From contig DASZWQ010000181.1 in NCBI GenBank assembly GCA_035546535.1, forward strand, positions 1 to 64,000: a DNA stretch of 64,000 nucleotides. Reading direction: 5' to 3'. Shown one piece after another: positions 62,214-64,000 of the stretch. The translations under genes were made by a program, and so were the position numbers. A model generated the notes under the pieces. The model was given only the letters and a program-made list of their open reading frames with translations. It ran no database searches and had not been told where the DNA came from. The stretch is from Pirellulales bacterium (GTDB taxonomy: Bacteria > Planctomycetota > Planctomycetia > Pirellulales > JACPPG01). Within the stretch, counting starts at the first letter, position 1, and the number at the start of each line of letters is the position of its first letter.

Positions 62214-64000
62214 ATGGACTTCCTTAATCCCACGATTCTGGCTGGCGCGGGCCTGGCGGCCGTTCCGGTGGTGCTGCATTTGATCATGCGGCAGCAACCG
62301 CGGTTGCTGGAGTTTCCGGCGCTGCGCTTTCTACAAGCGCGGCAGCAGTCGAATCGGCGCAGCATGCGGCTGCGGCATTGGCTGCTGTTGGCGTTGCGCG
62401 TAGCGGCGATTTGCTTCTTGGCTTTGGCACTGGCGCGGCCGAGCATCAACGCCTCGGGCGTGATCGGCGATCAGGAAGCACCGACGGCCGCGGCGCTAGT
62501 GTTCGATATCGCGCCGCGGATGAGCTATCGGCACGAGAACAAAACCCGGCTCGAAGCGGCCGAGGAAACGGCCTTATGGCTGTTGCCGCGGCTGCCCGCC
62601 GACAGCCAGGTGGCGGTTGTCGACGCATCTCCCGGCGAGCCCACGTTCCAGATCGACATGAGCACGGCACGGCAGCGCATCGCGCGGATGGAAACGACCG
62701 GCCTGGGGCGACCACTCCCCGAACTGGTGGAAAGCGCCGTGGCGCTCTTGAAGAAGAGCGAGCTGCAGCGGAAGGAGATCTACGTCTTTACGGACCTGGC
62801 GGCCACGGCCTGGAGCACCGATACGCCGGATCGGCTGACGCGCACGCTGGCCGAACTGCCCGGCTTGGCGCTGTACGTCATCGACGTCGGAGTGCTCGAG
62901 CCGCGCGATTTGTTCCTGGGCGAGTTGCAGTTGTCCAGCCAGGTCTTGGCGCGCAACAGCCCGCTGCACGTCGTGAGCGAACTCGATTCGTTGAACATGT
63001 CGGGGGATGCGGTGGTCGAAATGTACCTGGCCGACAACGAAGGCCAGATGCAAAAGCGCGGCGAGCAGAACGTCAACTACACGCCCGGCAGCACGCAAGC
63101 TCTCGATTTCGCGGCGCCGGGGCTGGACGTGGGGACGCACCAGGGCTACGTGCGGATCGTGGGCGAAGACAGCTTGCCGATCGACAACCAGCGTTTTTTC
63201 ACCGTCGAAGTCAAGCCGCCGTGGCGCGTGCTGGTGGCGGCGGCGCCGCCGGCCGACTATCACGCCGCCAATTTCGTCGAGGCGCTCGCGCCGGCCGACT
63301 TTCGCCGCAGCGGGCACGCCCGCTTCGAGTGCGAGATTGTCGACTTTGCCGAACTGGGGCGCCGCCCGCTCGAATCCTTCGCTGCTGTGTGTTTGCTCGA
63401 TCCGCCCCCGCTGGTGGAGAGCACCTGGCGACAGTTGTCCGATTACGCCCGGGCCGGTCATGGCGTGGGAATCTTTCTCGGGCCCAATGTCGAGCAGCAA
63501 TTCGCCAGTTTCAACACTGAGGCGGCGCAAGAGCTGTTGCCGGGCCCGTTGGATTTCGTCGCGCGGTTCCCGGAAGGGACGAATTACTTAAGCACGAAAA
63601 ATGACCAGCATCCGATCCTGGCCAAGTTTCGGCCGCGGCGCGGCTCGGTACCCTGGGAGGAATTTCCCGTGTATCGCTTCTGGCAATTCCAGCGCCTGCA
63701 GGAAGGCGTGGCCACGGTGATGTCGATGGCGGGTGGGCAACCGGCGCTGTTGGAAAAGCCGATCGGCAAAGGGCACGCGCTGACGCTGGTCACGCCCGCC
63801 TCGGAGCTGGCCGAGATTTCCGAGGACAATCGCTGGAATCAGTTGTGGGGCGCGGGGGCGTGGCCTTTCTTTACTTTGACCAACGAACTGATGCTGTACC
63901 TGGTCGGTGGCAACGACGAACAACTGAACTACCTGGCCGGCCAGACCGCGGTGGTGCCGGTCGATCAGGAGAAGCGATTTCCGACGTTCCTGGTAACGAC
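62214..64000 (+). CDS. BatA-like VWA membrane protein (3' end outside window)
   Basis: The frame stays open from the ATG at 62214 to the last base, at least 595 codons. The opening MDFLNPTILAGAGLAAVPV followed by HLIMRQQPRLLEFPALRFLQ is the BatA N-terminal signature. A second helix follows at about residues 60-78 (WLLLALRVAAICFLALALA). The central part is a degenerate VWA domain (LVFDIAPRMSYRHE, with Asp but without the full DxSxS), and later VFTDLAATAW and CELIVDF-like strands resemble the BatA/BatB external part. It is the third gene of the MoxR-DUF58-BatA operon. Its end and C-terminal helix lie beyond the window. Confidence 0.9.
   Translation, partial: MDFLNPTILAGAGLAAVPVVLHLIMRQQPRLLEFPALRFLQARQQSNRRSMRLRHWLLLALRVAAICFLALALARPSINASGVIGDQEAPTAAALVFDIAPRMSYRHENKTRLEAAEETALWLLPRLPADSQVAVVDASPGEPTFQIDMSTARQRIARMETTGLGRPLPELVESAVALLKKSELQRKEIYVFTDLAATAWSTDTPDRLTRTLAELPGLALYVIDVGVLEPRDLFLGELQLSSQVLARNSPLHVVSELDSLNMSGDAVVEMYLADNEGQMQKRGEQNVNYTPGSTQALDFAAPGLDVGTHQGYVRIVGEDSLPIDNQRFFTVEVKPPWRVLVAAAPPADYHAANFVEALAPADFRRSGHARFECEIVDFAELGRRPLESFAAVCLLDPPPLVESTWRQLSDYARAGHGVGIFLGPNVEQQFASFNTEAAQELLPGPLDFVARFPEGTNYLSTKNDQHPILAKFRPRRGSVPWEEFPVYRFWQFQRLQEGVATVMSMAGGQPALLEKPIGKGHALTLVTPASELAEISEDNRWNQLWGAGAWPFFTLTNELMLYLVGGNDEQLNYLAGQTAVVPVDQEKRFPTFLVT

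Overview
The window is high-GC and bacterial. Its gene content points to a planctomycete, most likely of the Pirellulales type. The indicators are a DUF1559 prepilin-like protein, a DUF1571 protein, a protein with two DUF4159 domains, PEP-CTERM surface proteins (one with dockerin-like repeats), a MoxR/DUF58/BatA block, a Pkn-type Ser/Thr kinase, and an rsmH gene outside any division cluster. I cannot name a genus. No rRNA, tRNA, CRISPR array, insertion sequence or phage gene was recognised.

Bases 1-12381 hold the most unusual region, an apparent specialised-metabolite locus. It has two paralogous genes for aminotransferases joined to (or, for the first, probably joined to) an AAR-like acyl-ACP reductase. 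The first is cut by the window edge at 2-1507; the second is complete at 7162-9855. Around them lie a free-standing HHxxxDG condensation/acyltransferase protein (1598-2944, minus strand), a PaaK-like acid-CoA/adenylating ligase (3425-4858), both subunits of an aminodeoxychorismate-type synthase (4858-7032), and an RND/MMPL exporter (9898-12381). My reading is that acyl-ACP is reduced to an aldehyde and transaminated to a long-chain amine. A chorismate-derived aromatic acid would be activated and joined to it, and the product exported. This is inference and has not been tested.

Bases 12382-29873 carry scattered metabolic, surface and signalling genes. These are a GH16-like protein with an altered catalytic motif, a serine beta-lactamase-family hydrolase, a PQQ-type dehydrogenase, a secreted YHS-like protein, a Ser/Thr kinase overlapping hemB, an MmgE/PrpD protein, a K+-channel-like protein, a Tat-exported TIM-barrel protein, an HTTM membrane protein with a partner, a small secreted Cys-rich protein and a lipoprotein.

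Bases 29874-45352 hold an M28 peptidase with a PDZ domain, a degenerate receiver next to an FHA-GAF-histidine kinase, an SseB-like protein, a DUF433/DUF5615 toxin-antitoxin-like pair, a metallo-beta-lactamase-fold hydrolase, a DUF1571 protein, a HAF/dockerin/PEP-CTERM protein, a LysM membrane protein, rsmH, a glycosyltransferase and queA.

Bases 45353-64000 hold eno, a two-gene membrane operon, a matrixin-like protease, hemL, a DUF1559 pseudopilin, a 1008-residue VWA membrane protein, an LRR membrane protein, a tiny lipoprotein-like gene with a strong terminator, class I fructose-bisphosphate aldolase, the two-DUF4159 protein, and divergently the MoxR-DUF58-BatA block, whose last gene runs off the window. 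Several intergenic spaces carry palindromic or repeated elements that look like dispersed small repeats of this genome.
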